Translations under genes and position numbers: made by a program | In this document: one piece after another, positions 48,956 through 59,186 of the stretch | Numbering within the stretch: the first letter of the stretch is position 1 | How the letters are laid out: the number at the start of each line of letters is the position of its first letter | The notes under the pieces: generated by a model | Seen by the model: only the letters and a program-made list of their open reading frames with translations | What the model was told of the DNA's origin: nothing | The model's database searches: none | DNA from: Microcella sp. | Lineage (GTDB): Bacteria > Actinomycetota > Actinomycetes > Actinomycetales > Microbacteriaceae | Assembly: GCF_025808395.1 (NCBI RefSeq) | Contig: NZ_CP075524.1 | Coordinates: forward strand, 2,356,001 to 2,420,000 | Length of the DNA: 64,000 nucleotides | Direction of reading: 5' to 3'

Positions 48956-50686
48956 ATGGCTCGCACGGTCACCCGCTCGTCGAAGCTCGGCCCGGCCGAA
49001 CGAGCCGCGGCTATCGAACGCCTCAAGTCGAAAGAGCTCGACGTGCTCGTGGTGGGCGGTGGCATTGTCGGCACCGGCGCCGCTCTCGATGCGGTGACGC
49101 GCGGGCTGAGCACCGGCATGCTCGAGCAGCGAGACTGGGGCAGCGGCACGTCGAGCCGGTCGTCGAAGCTCGTGCACGGCGGAATCCGCTATCTCGAGCA
49201 GCTCGACTTCAGGCTCGTGCGCGAGGCTCTGCTCGAACGCGGTCTGCTGCTGCAGCGTCTTGCGCCGCACCTCGTGAAGCCGGTGAGGTTTCTCTACCCG
49301 CTCACCAAGCCCCTCATCGAGCGGGCGTACATCGGCGCCGGCATGGCGCTCTACGACGTGTTCAGCTACACGGGCGGTCGGCCGCCCGGGGTTCCGCACC
49401 ACCGGCATCTGTCGAAGCGGCAGGTGCTCAAGGCGGCTCCCAGCCTCGCCGATGACGCATTCACGGGCGGGCTCACCTACTACGACGCGCAGGTCGATGA
49501 CGCCCGCTACGTCTCGACGCTTGCGCGCACGGCCTCGTTCTACGGTGCGCACGTGGCGAGCCGCGTGCGGGTCGAGGGCTTTCTCAAGGTGGGCGAGCGT
49601 GTGGTCGGCGTGAAGGCACACGATCTCGAGACGGGCGAGCACTTCGAGGTGAAGGCTCGCCAGGTGGTCAACGCGACGGGCGTCTGGACCGACGACACGC
49701 AGGCGATGGTGGGCGAGCGCGGTCAGTTCAAGGTGCGGGCCTCGAAGGGCATTCACCTGGTGGTGCCGCGCGATCGCTTCCAGTCGACGGTCGGGCTGCT
49801 GCTGCGCACTGAGAAGAGCGTGCTGTTCGTGATTCCGTGGGGCCGTCACTGGCTCATCGGCACGACCGACACCGACTGGGATCTCGACAAGGCGCACCCC
49901 GCCGCGACGGCTGCCGACATTGACTACGTGCTGTCGAAGGTCAACGAGGTCTTGCGCGTGAAGCTCACGAGAGAAGATGTCGAGGGCGTGTTCGCGGGGC
50001 TTCGCCCACTGCTGTCTGGCGAGTCTGACGAGACGTCGAAGCTGAGCCGCGAGCACATCGTGGCCCACACGGTGCCCGGCCTCGTGGTCGTGGCGGGCGG
50101 CAAGTGGACGACGTATCGCATCATGGCGAAAGACGCCATCGATGAGGCGGCCGCTGCCCTCGATGGCACGATCGCCCCGTGCGTCACCGAGCACATCTCG
50201 CTGCTCGGCGCCGAGGGCTATCAGGCCGCCTGGAACAAGCGCCGCAAGATCGCCCGCGCGTTCGGCGTGCACACCGTGCGCATCGAGCACTTGCTCAATC
50301 GCTTCGGCGTCTTGACCGATGAGCTGCTCGACCTCATCGTGGCGCGCCCTGAGCTGCAGGAGCCGCTGCCGGGGGCCGACGACTACATCGGCGCCGAAGT
50401 GGTCTATGCGGCCACGCACGAGGGTGCGCTGCACATCGAGGATGTGCTCGCGCGCCGCACGCGCATCTCGATCGAGGCCTGGGATCGCGGTGTCGCTGCC
50501 GCCCCGGTGGTCGCCGAGCTGATGGCGGCCGAATTGGGGTGGGATGCTGAGCGCACGCAGTGGGAGATCGACCACTATCTGCGTCGCGTCGCCGCCGAGC
50601 TCGCGAGCCAAGAGCAGCCCGATGACGTGAGTGCTGATCGGGTGCGCCTGGAGGCGCCCGACATCGTCGCGTCCACCCGCGCGTGA
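48956..50686 (+). CDS. glpD: Glycerol-3-phosphate dehydrogenase (FAD)
   Basis: Membrane-associated flavoenzyme that oxidises glycerol-3-phosphate to dihydroxyacetone phosphate and passes electrons to quinones. The 576 residues have the FAD motif VLVVGGGIVGTGAALDAV at about residues 31-48, RSSKLVHGGIRYLEQ and GGKWTTYRIMA. TGGAGGTTCT precedes the ATG, 29 bases after guaB3, so cotranscription is likely. The stop overlaps the SURF1 start. Confidence 0.95.
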   Translation: MARTVTRSSKLGPAERAAAIERLKSKELDVLVVGGGIVGTGAALDAVTRGLSTGMLEQRDWGSGTSSRSSKLVHGGIRYLEQLDFRLVREALLERGLLLQRLAPHLVKPVRFLYPLTKPLIERAYIGAGMALYDVFSYTGGRPPGVPHHRHLSKRQVLKAAPSLADDAFTGGLTYYDAQVDDARYVSTLARTASFYGAHVASRVRVEGFLKVGERVVGVKAHDLETGEHFEVKARQVVNATGVWTDDTQAMVGERGQFKVRASKGIHLVVPRDRFQSTVGLLLRTEKSVLFVIPWGRHWLIGTTDTDWDLDKAHPAATAADIDYVLSKVNEVLRVKLTREDVEGVFAGLRPLLSGESDETSKLSREHIVAHTVPGLVVVAGGKWTTYRIMAKDAIDEAAAALDGTIAPCVTEHISLLGAEGYQAAWNKRRKIARAFGVHTVRIEHLLNRFGVLTDELLDLIVARPELQEPLPGADDYIGAEVVYAATHEGALHIEDVLARRTRISIEAWDRGVAAAPVVAELMAAELGWDAERTQWEIDHYLRRVAAELASQEQPDDVSADRVRLEAPDIVASTRA

Positions 50687-51435
50687 GCTTCTGGGCGATC
50701 GCCCGCCGACCGCGCTGGATCGTGGCACTGCTCTTGGCGCTCGGGGTGGCTGCGGCATTCGCGGCACTCGGCCAGTGGCAGCTCGAGCGGTCGCTCGAGA
50801 CCGCGGTCGTCGACGAACGAGACACCGAGACCCCCGTGCCGCTCTCGACCCTCGCCGAACCGCAGCAGGTCATGACGAGCGAGGCGAGCGGGCGCATCGT
50901 CACCGTCGAGGGGGCGTGGGTCGACGGCGACGAGGTCATCGTCACCGGGCGGCTCAGCGGCGCGGGGGGCGCGGGTGCGGGGGCATCCGGCTCTGAGGGG
51001 GCGCCGGGAGACTGGGTGGTGCGGCACTTCGTCGCCGACGACGGCGCGAGCCTCGCGGTCGTGGTGGGGTTCGTGCAGCCGGGGGCGGGCATCCCGACTC
51101 TGCCGACGGGTGAGCAATCGATCACGGGTCGATATGTTCCCAGCGAGTCTCCGCAGCTGAGCGACTTCGAGAGCGGCGAGCGCTCGATGATCTCGGTCGC
51201 CGAGCTCATCAACCTGTGGGCCGGCGTCGACACGGTGTATTCGGGGTATCTCGTGCTCGACACGGCCCCAGCAGGGCTCGAGACTGTGGCGGCTCCTGCA
51301 CCAGAGCTCGGCGTCGAGGTGAACCTGCTCAACCTGTTCTACGCGATCGAGTGGGTCATCTTCGGAGGCTTCGCCGTGTACCTCTGGTGGCGCCTGGTGC
51401 GCGACGAGCAAGAGAAGCTCGCCGCCGTAGACTGA
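50683..51435 (+). CDS. SURF1-family cytochrome oxidase assembly protein
   Basis: A 250-residue protein with the SURF1 layout: one N-terminal membrane helix (about 12-30) ending in LGQWQLERS, a large extracytoplasmic part with a Gly/Ala-rich insertion near residue 100, GFVQPG, and a C-terminal helix (YAIEWVIFGGFAVYLWWRLV). The family helps haem insertion or assembly of aa3-type oxidase. GTG start overlaps the glpD stop by four bases. The pairing with glpD links it to respiration. Confidence 0.85.
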   Translation: MSFWAIARRPRWIVALLLALGVAAAFAALGQWQLERSLETAVVDERDTETPVPLSTLAEPQQVMTSEASGRIVTVEGAWVDGDEVIVTGRLSGAGGAGAGASGSEGAPGDWVVRHFVADDGASLAVVVGFVQPGAGIPTLPTGEQSITGRYVPSESPQLSDFESGERSMISVAELINLWAGVDTVYSGYLVLDTAPAGLETVAAPAPELGVEVNLLNLFYAIEWVIFGGFAVYLWWRLVRDEQEKLAAVD

Positions 51436-51439
51436 GAGC

Positions 51440-51894
51440 ATGGTGATCGGCCCGCAGCCTCGAGACGTTCCCCTCATCAGACGAACCCTGAGCGTCTTCA
51501 AGGTGTCGTCGATCGTGACGGGCATCTTCTTGCTCGGGCTCGTCGTCATGATGGTGACCCGCTACGGCTTCGGGCGAGACATCGAGCTCGGCGGTGAGAG
51601 CGGATTCCTGGCGCTCACGCCGATCGACACACTCACCGGCGTCAACGTCTCGATTCTGCTGCTGACGATTCACGGCTGGCTCTACGTGCTCTACCTGGCG
51701 TGCGACTTCGTGCTCTGGCGGGTGGCCTACCAGGGGGCCGTGCCGTGGGCCTTTCTGCGCTTTCTCTGGATCGCCATGGGCGGCATCGTTCCCTTCCTGT
51801 CGTTCTACTTCGAGCGCCAGGTGCCGCGAGAGGTCGAAGCGATCATCGCGAGCATGCAGGCGGCCCGCGAGACCGAGAGCGCCGAGACCACCGC

Positions 51895-51898
<4 letters not shown>
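51440..51898 (+). CDS. DUF3817 membrane protein
   Basis: A 152-residue protein with three to four membrane helices matching the DUF3817 family (LSVFKVSSIVTGIFLLGLVV, TIHGWLYVLYLACDFVLW). The family often neighbours guaA in actinobacteria; its role is unknown. It starts four bases after SURF1 and overlaps guaA by four bases. Confidence 0.82.
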
Positions 51899-53465
<1,567 letters not shown>

Positions 53466-53469
<4 letters not shown>

Positions 53470-53503
53470 GAAAGGGCCGCCCCGAAGGGCGGCCCTTTCT
53501 CAT
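53466..53503. terminator. Bidirectional terminator after guaA
   Basis: Perfect 16-base stem ATGAGAAAGGGCCGCC / GGCGGCCCTTTCTCAT with a CCGAAG loop. The guaA stop codon (53467-53469) is within the left arm. A/T-rich outer stem bases act as the U-tract in either direction, ending guaA and the convergent Bax-inhibitor gene. Confidence 0.88.
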
Positions 53504-53514
53504 GAGGCACAGAA

Positions 53515-54324
53515 TCAGTCGCCGCGCAAGATCGCGAGCATGCGCAGAATCTCGAGGTACAGCCAGATGACGGTCACCATGATGCCGAAGGCTGCCTGCC
53601 AGCCCCAGACGGCAGGGGCGCCGCGCTGCACGCCCGTCTTGATCGACTCGAAGTCGAGCACGAGCGAGTATGAGGCGAGCAGGATCACAAAGATGCCGAT
53701 GATGACGCCCCACGGAATGCCGAAGATAAAGCTGGGCTCACTGCGCAGTCCGAATGCCGAGTCTGTCACGCCAAAGATCATCAGGCCCAGGTTGATGAGT
53801 GAGAACAGCATGTACCCGACGATCGCGACGAGGAAGACCTTGGTAGCGCGCTTTGAAGCGCGAATCTTGCCGCTCGCAAAAAGCGCAAGCACCACTCCGA
53901 CGACGGCGAAGGTTCCCAATACCGCTTGCGTCACGATTCCGGGGTAGATCGTCTCGAAAATGCCCGAGATGCCCCCGACGAACAGGCCCTGCACGGCCGC
54001 GTAAGCAAGCACGAGGCCGGGAGACGGCTTCTTCTTGAAGATGTTGACGAGGGCGAGCACGAAGCCGATGATCGCGGCGGGAATCGTCAGCGCGGGAATG
54101 AACCATCCGATCGCTGCGCCGACGAGCAGCACGAAGAACGCCACGACGGTCTTGACGATCGTGTTCTCGTAAGTCATGCGGTCCATCTGCTCGGGCGTCG
54201 CCGCCGAGCGCGCGTACAGCTCGTCGAGCTGCTGAGCCGAGGGCTCTTGAGTCCACTGGATCGCCTTCGTGGCGCTCTGCGTGAAAGCAGGTGAGTTCGA
54301 GAATGCGGGGTTCGAGGAGGCCAT
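53515..54324 (-). CDS. Bax inhibitor-1/YccA-family membrane protein
   Basis: A 269-residue protein with a polar N-terminal 65 residues and about seven membrane helices. It fits the YccA/BI-1 family found as Bax_inhibitor-1-like proteins in actinobacteria (NIFKKKPSPGLVLAYAAVQG, IYPGIVTQAVLGTFAVVGVV). Relatives are pH-sensitive calcium leak channels or interact with FtsH; the role here is unknown. The ATG at 54324 gives MASSNPAFSNSPAF; a start at 54363 would overlap the next gene. Confidence 0.85.
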   Translation of the reverse strand: MASSNPAFSNSPAFTQSATKAIQWTQEPSAQQLDELYARSAATPEQMDRMTYENTIVKTVVAFFVLLVGAAIGWFIPALTIPAAIIGFVLALVNIFKKKPSPGLVLAYAAVQGLFVGGISGIFETIYPGIVTQAVLGTFAVVGVVLALFASGKIRASKRATKVFLVAIVGYMLFSLINLGLMIFGVTDSAFGLRSEPSFIFGIPWGVIIGIFVILLASYSLVLDFESIKTGVQRGAPAVWGWQAAFGIMVTVIWLYLEILRMLAILRGD

Positions 54325-54359
54325 AAGAGCAGTGTAGAGAATCTCTCCGCGAATGCGCT

Positions 54360-54872
54360 TCACCCAGGCTCAGCAGCGGCTGTGGGGCGTGCCCCTCGCG
54401 CGAGCGCGGCAGCCCACCACGCAGAGCCGACGAGCACGACGGTCGAGATCGACATCGCGGCGAGCATCCCGTCGTATTCGCTGAAGACGGCCACCGCGAC
54501 CACGCCGTTGAGCAGCACGGGCCCGAGCGCCAAGTAGCTGCGGGCTGGCCGGTGCCGCACGATGAGCCAGCAGACGAAGGGCACGGTGAGAGTCCACATC
54601 GACTGCGGGCCGGTCAGCAGCAGCCAGACCACGAGGGTGCTCGGCAGCAGGGGCACCAATCGCCTCCATGCCGTCGCCGGCATGAGCAGCCAGCCGAGAA
54701 CGTGCGCGGACGACCCGACGATGAGCGGGATGAGGTTGAGGGTGCTCGCTGCCTGCAGGTGCACGAGGCCGCCGGCGATCAGCACGAGGCCCACCACGAC
54801 GCGCTCGCGGTAGCGCCCCCAGCGCAGCTCGAGCTGGGCGGCAGCCTCTGGCACTGCCGCAGTAGCGCTCAT
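54360..54872 (-). CDS. Unrecognised small membrane protein
   Basis: A 170-residue protein with about five hydrophobic segments (for example VVVGLVLIAGGLVHL, LLPSTLVVWLLLTG and a GVVAVAVF stretch). No family is recognised. Its ATG overlaps the stop of the DUF4190 gene by four bases, so the two are coupled. Same strand as the Bax-inhibitor gene, 35 bases ahead of it. Confidence 0.65.
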   Translation of the reverse strand: MSATAAVPEAAAQLELRWGRYRERVVVGLVLIAGGLVHLQAASTLNLIPLIVGSSAHVLGWLLMPATAWRRLVPLLPSTLVVWLLLTGPQSMWTLTVPFVCWLIVRHRPARSYLALGPVLLNGVVAVAVFSEYDGMLAAMSISTVVLVGSAWWAAALARGARPTAAAEPG

Positions 54873-55255
54873 CCCGTGAGCACCTGCCAGATGACCACGC
54901 CGGCGATGATGGCGCCGACGAGCCAGAGGTAGCCGAGGCCGACCGCGACCCAGGCGATCACGACCCCTCGCTCGCGACCCTTCGATCGTGAGATCTGCCC
55001 GGCTGCGATGTGCCCGAAGAGTGCGGCGAGCGGGCTCAGCAGTATGGCGAGGATGAGTGCGGCGACGGCCAGGGCATTGAGGGGGCGGTGCTCGCGGCGG
55101 GCTCGCCTCGACGAGGGCTCGTCGAGTGAGACCCCGGGCACTCCCGCGAGCAGATCGGCCCTCGGCTCGCCAGCAGCGAGAGGCGCCGCGGCGGGCGCGG
55201 GCGGCGACGACGGGGTCATCAGCGACGGCGGCGGCTCGGGAGTGACGGCGCTCAT
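54869..55255 (-). CDS. DUF4190-like membrane protein
   Basis: A 128-residue protein: a Pro/Ala-rich N-terminus of about 50 residues, a basic patch (RRARREHRP), then two hydrophobic segments around GHIAAGQISRSKGRERGVVI, a DUF4190-like core. It is a fourth relative of the genes at 30.2-31.6 kb. Divergent from glpQ, separated by about 30 bases. Confidence 0.7.
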   Translation of the reverse strand: MSAVTPEPPPSLMTPSSPPAPAAAPLAAGEPRADLLAGVPGVSLDEPSSRRARREHRPLNALAVAALILAILLSPLAALFGHIAAGQISRSKGRERGVVIAWVAVGLGYLWLVGAIIAGVVIWQVLTG

Positions 55256-55285
55256 GCTCAGACGCTATCGCGTAGCGTGGTCGCC

Positions 55286-56365
55286 GTGACTGAGCCAGGG
55301 CCCGCGTCGTCGACGCACCACCCCCAGCCCCCGCTCGTCATCGCGCACCGCGGCGCCAGCGGGTACCGCCCTGAGCACACCGAGGCGGCCTACCGGCTCG
55401 CGCTCGCGCTCGGTGGTGAGGCGATCGAGCCCGACGTCGTGGCGACTCGCGACGGCGAGCTCGTGCTGCGCCATGAGAACGAGATCTCGGGCACGACCGA
55501 TGTGGCCGATCACGCCGAGTTCGTCGATCGTCGCACGACGCGCGAGATCGACGGCGAGCGCGTCACCGGCTGGTTCACCGACGACTTCACGTGGGCCGAG
55601 CTCTCGACGTTGCGGGCTCGAGAGCGGTTGCCGAAGGTGCGTCAGGCCTCAGCCCGCTTCGACGATCGGTTCAGCCTGCTGCGGCTGCGCGACCTCATGC
55701 GCCTCATCGACGACGCACCGCCCGTCCCCGGCACAGGGCGCCCTGTGCGCCTGGTCGTCGAGGTCAAGCACGCCACCTACTTCGCGGGCCGCGGCCTGCC
55801 GCTCGACGAGCTCGTGGCGGACGAGCTGCGCGACTGGGGTTCGCCGGGCCAGCTCGTGGTCGAGTCGTTCGAGCAGACCGTGCTCACCGAACTGCGAGAG
55901 CGCGGTCTGCCTGCCGAGTATGTCTACCTGCTCGAGAAGTCGGGCAGCCCCGCCGACCTCGTCGCCCGCGACGGTGCCTCGGCGCTCACCTTCGCCGACC
56001 ACCTGACGGATGCTGGGCTCGCGCGACTGCGCGCGGCAGGCATCGACGGGGTCAGCGTCGACGCCTCTCTGCTCGTCACGGCGGCCCCCCGGGGTGCGGG
56101 CCAGCCTGGCTCTGCCTGGGTGCCGCTCGACAGCGGCCTCGCGGCATCAGACCTCGTCGCTCGCGCTCACGCGGCGCGCCTCAACGCCTACACCTGGACC
56201 TTGCGGCCCGAGAACCGCTTTCTGCCCGCCCCGTGCCGCATCGGCCCAGCGGCAGCGGCCCACGGCGACTGGCTCACGTACTTTCAGTCGGTCATGCGCA
56301 CCGGTGTCGACGGGGTCTTCGCCGACCACCCCGACCTCGCGCTCGAGGCTCGCGCGGCACTGTGA
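55286..56365 (+). CDS. glpQ: Glycerophosphodiester phosphodiesterase
   Basis: Hydrolyses glycerophosphodiesters to glycerol-3-phosphate and an alcohol. About 359 residues with the catalytic block IAHRGASGYRPEHTEAAY, the acid pair in EAIEPDVVATRDGELVLRHE and VVEVKH. No signal peptide is visible, so it appears cytosolic. The GTG at 55286 lies seven bases after TAGCGT (55273-55278), a leaderless pattern; a GTG at 55277 is the alternative. Its product could feed GlpD. Confidence 0.88.
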   Translation: MTEPGPASSTHHPQPPLVIAHRGASGYRPEHTEAAYRLALALGGEAIEPDVVATRDGELVLRHENEISGTTDVADHAEFVDRRTTREIDGERVTGWFTDDFTWAELSTLRARERLPKVRQASARFDDRFSLLRLRDLMRLIDDAPPVPGTGRPVRLVVEVKHATYFAGRGLPLDELVADELRDWGSPGQLVVESFEQTVLTELRERGLPAEYVYLLEKSGSPADLVARDGASALTFADHLTDAGLARLRAAGIDGVSVDASLLVTAAPRGAGQPGSAWVPLDSGLAASDLVARAHAARLNAYTWTLRPENRFLPAPCRIGPAAAAHGDWLTYFQSVMRTGVDGVFADHPDLALEARAAL

Positions 56366-56421
56366 ACGAGCCGTCGCCCTCCACGGCGCGCGTCGGCGCA
56401 TCGACCTAGACTGGGTCGGTC

Positions 56422-58752
56422 ATGAGCACCCCTGCCGCCGCTGCCGTCACCGACGCTGACCCGCTGCTCGACGGGCTCAACCCGCAGCAGCGCACAGCGG
56501 TGCTCAGCCGGTCGCAAGCGCTGCTCATCGTGGCGGGCGCCGGGTCGGGCAAGACCGCGGTGCTCACGCGCAGAGTGGCTCGGCTCATCCGCGATCGAGA
56601 GCTCTGGCCGAGCCAGATTCTCGCCATCACCTTCACCAACAAGGCGGCAGCCGAGATGCGCGAGCGCGTCGAGCTGCTCGTCGGCCGCGAGGCTGCCCAG
56701 GGCATGTGGATCTCGACGTTCCACTCGGCGTGCGTGCGCATTCTGCGCCGTGAGGCTGAGCACTTCGGGTTCGGTGCGGCGTTCACGATCTACGACTCCG
56801 CCGACTCCCGTGCCCTCATCAAGCGCATCGTCAAAGAGATGCAGGCCGACACCATGGGCTTCACGGTGAGCGGAGTCGCTGGCAAGATCTCTCGGCTCAA
56901 GAACGAACTCATCGACGCCGAGGGCTACAGCCGCCAGCTCAACCCGAATGATCCGACCGAGGTCATGTTCCTCGAGATCTTCCGTCGGTACTCGGCCGAG
57001 CTGCGCCGGGCCAACGCCTTCGACTTCGACGACCTCATCGCGCAGACGGTCTATCTGTTCCGCGCCTTTCCGACAGTGGCGGCGCTCTACCAGCGGCGCT
57101 TCCGGCACATCCTCATCGACGAATATCAAGACACCAATCACGCGCAGTACGCCCTCATTCGTGAGCTCACGCGCCCGGTCGAGCCGCAGCATGTGCCAGA
57201 CGACACTCGTGTCGAGCTCGACTCGAGCGGGGGCATCCCCGGTGCGAATCTCACCGTGGTCGGCGACTCCGACCAGTCGATCTACGCCTTCCGTGGCGCC
57301 GATATTCGCAACATCGTCGAGTTCGAGCGCGACTTCACGGGCGCAGAGGTCGTGCTGCTCGAGCAGAACTACCGCTCGACGCAGACGATTCTCGACGCAG
57401 CCAACGCGGTCATCGCCAACAACTTCGACCGCATCGCCAAGAACCTGTTCACGGCGGTCGGCGCCGGCGACAAGATCGTCGGCTTCACGGGCTACAGCCA
57501 GCACGACGAAGCGCAGTTCGTCGCCGACGAGATCGGCACGCTGCATGACTCTGGCATGCCATATAGCCAGATCGCGGTGTTCTACCGCACCAACGCGCAG
57601 ACCCGAGCGCTCGAAGAGATCTTCATCCGCTCGGCCATCCCCTACCGCGTGCTCGGCGGCACCAAGTTCTACGAGCGAGCCGAGATCAAAGACATGATGG
57701 CCTACCTCATCGCGGTCGCGAACCCGTCCGATGGCCTCGCGATGCGGCGCATCCTGAACACCCCGAAGCGGGGTATCGGGCCGGCGACCGAGACCGCCTT
57801 GGCGAATCACGCCGACGAGCTGGGCGGCACCATGCACGATGCGCTGCGCGACGCCGCCGCCCTGGGGCTCGGCCCGAAGGTGACGAGCGCCATTCTCGAC
57901 CTCGCGACGCTGCTCGACGATGTGGCAGAGAAGATCGAGTCGATGCCGGTTCCGGATGCCCTCACGACGATCATCGAGCGCACCAAGTACCTCGAGCTAC
58001 TGCGAGGCAGTCGCGACCCGCAAGACGAAGCGCGGGCAGAGAACGTCGAAGAGCTCGTGGCGGTGACGCGCGAGTTTCAGAAGAACAACCCCGAGGGCCG
58101 GCTCGTCGACTTTCTCACCGAGGTCGCGCTCGTCGCGGCCGCCGACGACCTCGATGACTCGAGCGGCACGGTCTCGCTCATGACCCTGCACACCGCGAAG
58201 GGCCTCGAGTATGACGCCGTCTTCATCACCGGAGTCGAAGAGAACCTGCTGCCGCACCAGATGAGTGCCGCTGAGCCGGGCGGCCCCGCCGAAGAGCGGC
58301 GCCTGTTCTATGTGGGCATCACTCGCGCCCGCAAGAAGCTGCACGTGAGCCTCGCCATGACGCGCTCGACCTTCGGCGACACGACCGTCGCGAGCCCGAG
58401 CCGATACCTGCAAGAGATTCCCGCTGAGCTGATCGACTGGCGCGACTCTCCGGGAATGGGCACTCGGTCGTCGACCCGAAGCCTCGGTGGGGGTCGCGAA
58501 CGGTTCAGCTACGGCACGTCGCTGCCAGCAGGCAAGCCCAAGACCGAGTGGGCGAACCGGGTGACGGCAACCGTGCGCGACAACGGCGACCTCACCCTCG
58601 CGGTGGGCGATCGCATCAGGCACGTCGACTTCGGAGACGGAACGGTGAGCGCCGTGACCGGTGTCGGGGCGAAGAGCATCGCCGAAGTGCAGTTCGACAC
58701 GGCCGGGCGCAAGCGCCTGCTCATCAAAATAGCTCCGATCGAAAAGCTGTAG
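56422..58752 (+). CDS. pcrA: ATP-dependent DNA helicase PcrA/UvrD
   Basis: Superfamily 1A 3'-5' helicase for DNA repair and replication restart. The 776 residues have the Walker A GAGSGKTAVLTRRVARLI at about residues 38-55, DEYQDTNHAQY (motif II), VGDSDQSIYAFRGAD (motif III), NYRSTQTIL (IV) and TLHTAKGLEYDAVF (V). The C-terminus ends in a Tudor-like segment (VGDRIRHVDFGDGTVSAV, RLLIKIAPIEKL). TAGACT (56406-56411) ten bases before the ATG is a possible -10. The last codons are part of a 19-base direct repeat. Confidence 0.96.
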   Translation: MSTPAAAAVTDADPLLDGLNPQQRTAVLSRSQALLIVAGAGSGKTAVLTRRVARLIRDRELWPSQILAITFTNKAAAEMRERVELLVGREAAQGMWISTFHSACVRILRREAEHFGFGAAFTIYDSADSRALIKRIVKEMQADTMGFTVSGVAGKISRLKNELIDAEGYSRQLNPNDPTEVMFLEIFRRYSAELRRANAFDFDDLIAQTVYLFRAFPTVAALYQRRFRHILIDEYQDTNHAQYALIRELTRPVEPQHVPDDTRVELDSSGGIPGANLTVVGDSDQSIYAFRGADIRNIVEFERDFTGAEVVLLEQNYRSTQTILDAANAVIANNFDRIAKNLFTAVGAGDKIVGFTGYSQHDEAQFVADEIGTLHDSGMPYSQIAVFYRTNAQTRALEEIFIRSAIPYRVLGGTKFYERAEIKDMMAYLIAVANPSDGLAMRRILNTPKRGIGPATETALANHADELGGTMHDALRDAAALGLGPKVTSAILDLATLLDDVAEKIESMPVPDALTTIIERTKYLELLRGSRDPQDEARAENVEELVAVTREFQKNNPEGRLVDFLTEVALVAAADDLDDSSGTVSLMTLHTAKGLEYDAVFITGVEENLLPHQMSAAEPGGPAEERRLFYVGITRARKKLHVSLAMTRSTFGDTTVASPSRYLQEIPAELIDWRDSPGMGTRSSTRSLGGGRERFSYGTSLPAGKPKTEWANRVTATVRDNGDLTLAVGDRIRHVDFGDGTVSAVTGVGAKSIAEVQFDTAGRKRLLIKIAPIEKL

Positions 58753-58814
58753 CTTTTCGAGCAGACTTTCTGTTCAACGCTTGTCCGCGTTGAACCCGAT
58801 CGAAAAGCTGTAGC
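58735..58814. repeat. 19-base direct repeat with hairpins at the pcrA end
   Basis: CCGATCGAAAAGCTGTAGC occurs at 58735-58753, covering the last pcrA codons, and again exactly at 58796-58814. Copy 1 forms GAAAAGCT-GT-AGCTTTTC (58741-58758). A second hairpin, GTTCAACGC-TTGTCC-GCGTTGAAC (58772-58795), ends where copy 2 begins. TTGAAC (58790-58795) and CATAAT (58815-58820) flank copy 2 as possible promoter hexamers for the STAS gene. Confidence 0.8.
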
Positions 58815-58850
58815 CATAATGGGGTAACACGTCGACCGTAAGGATGCGCG

Positions 58851-59186
58851 ATGGATCTCACAGTGGTGCACCACCCGTTCGGAGTGGCCGAGGTCTCGGT
58901 CGCCGGCCGCCTCAACATGGTGACCGCCGCACGCATGCGGGAGGCCATCCAGAGCGCGATCGATGACAACCACCCGAACGTGGCTGTCGACCTCTCACGG
59001 GTGGTGTTTCTCGATTCGTCTGGCCTCGGTGCGCTGATCGCGGGGCTCAAAGCGGTGCGGGCGGCAGGAGGAGACCTGCGGCTCGTGCGCCCCGCAGAGC
59101 AGGCTCAGCTGGTGCTCGAGCTCACCAACATGAGCTCGACGCTCAAGAGCTACGATTCGGTGGGCGACGCCTTCACTCATGCCTGA
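58851..59186 (+). CDS. STAS-domain anti-sigma factor antagonist
   Basis: A 111-residue SpoIIAA/RsbV-like protein. The phosphorylation site lies in VFLDSSGLGALIAG, with the expected phosphoserine at residue 57. It should cycle between phosphorylated and free states to bind or release a kinase-type anti-sigma factor. Its last eight bases overlap the following kinase-phosphatase gene, which supplies both opposing activities. No sigma factor gene is adjacent. Confidence 0.87.
   Translation: MDLTVVHHPFGVAEVSVAGRLNMVTAARMREAIQSAIDDNHPNVAVDLSRVVFLDSSGLGALIAGLKAVRAAGGDLRLVRPAEQAQLVLELTNMSSTLKSYDSVGDAFTHA

Noticed and set aside
48884..50767. Minus-strand open frame of 627 codons
   Set aside because: Shadow of glpD; no recognisable protein features.
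51700..51894. Longer guaA start inside DUF3817
   Set aside because: The added residues are not GMP synthase-like; the ATG at 51895 gives the canonical N-terminus and couples to DUF3817.
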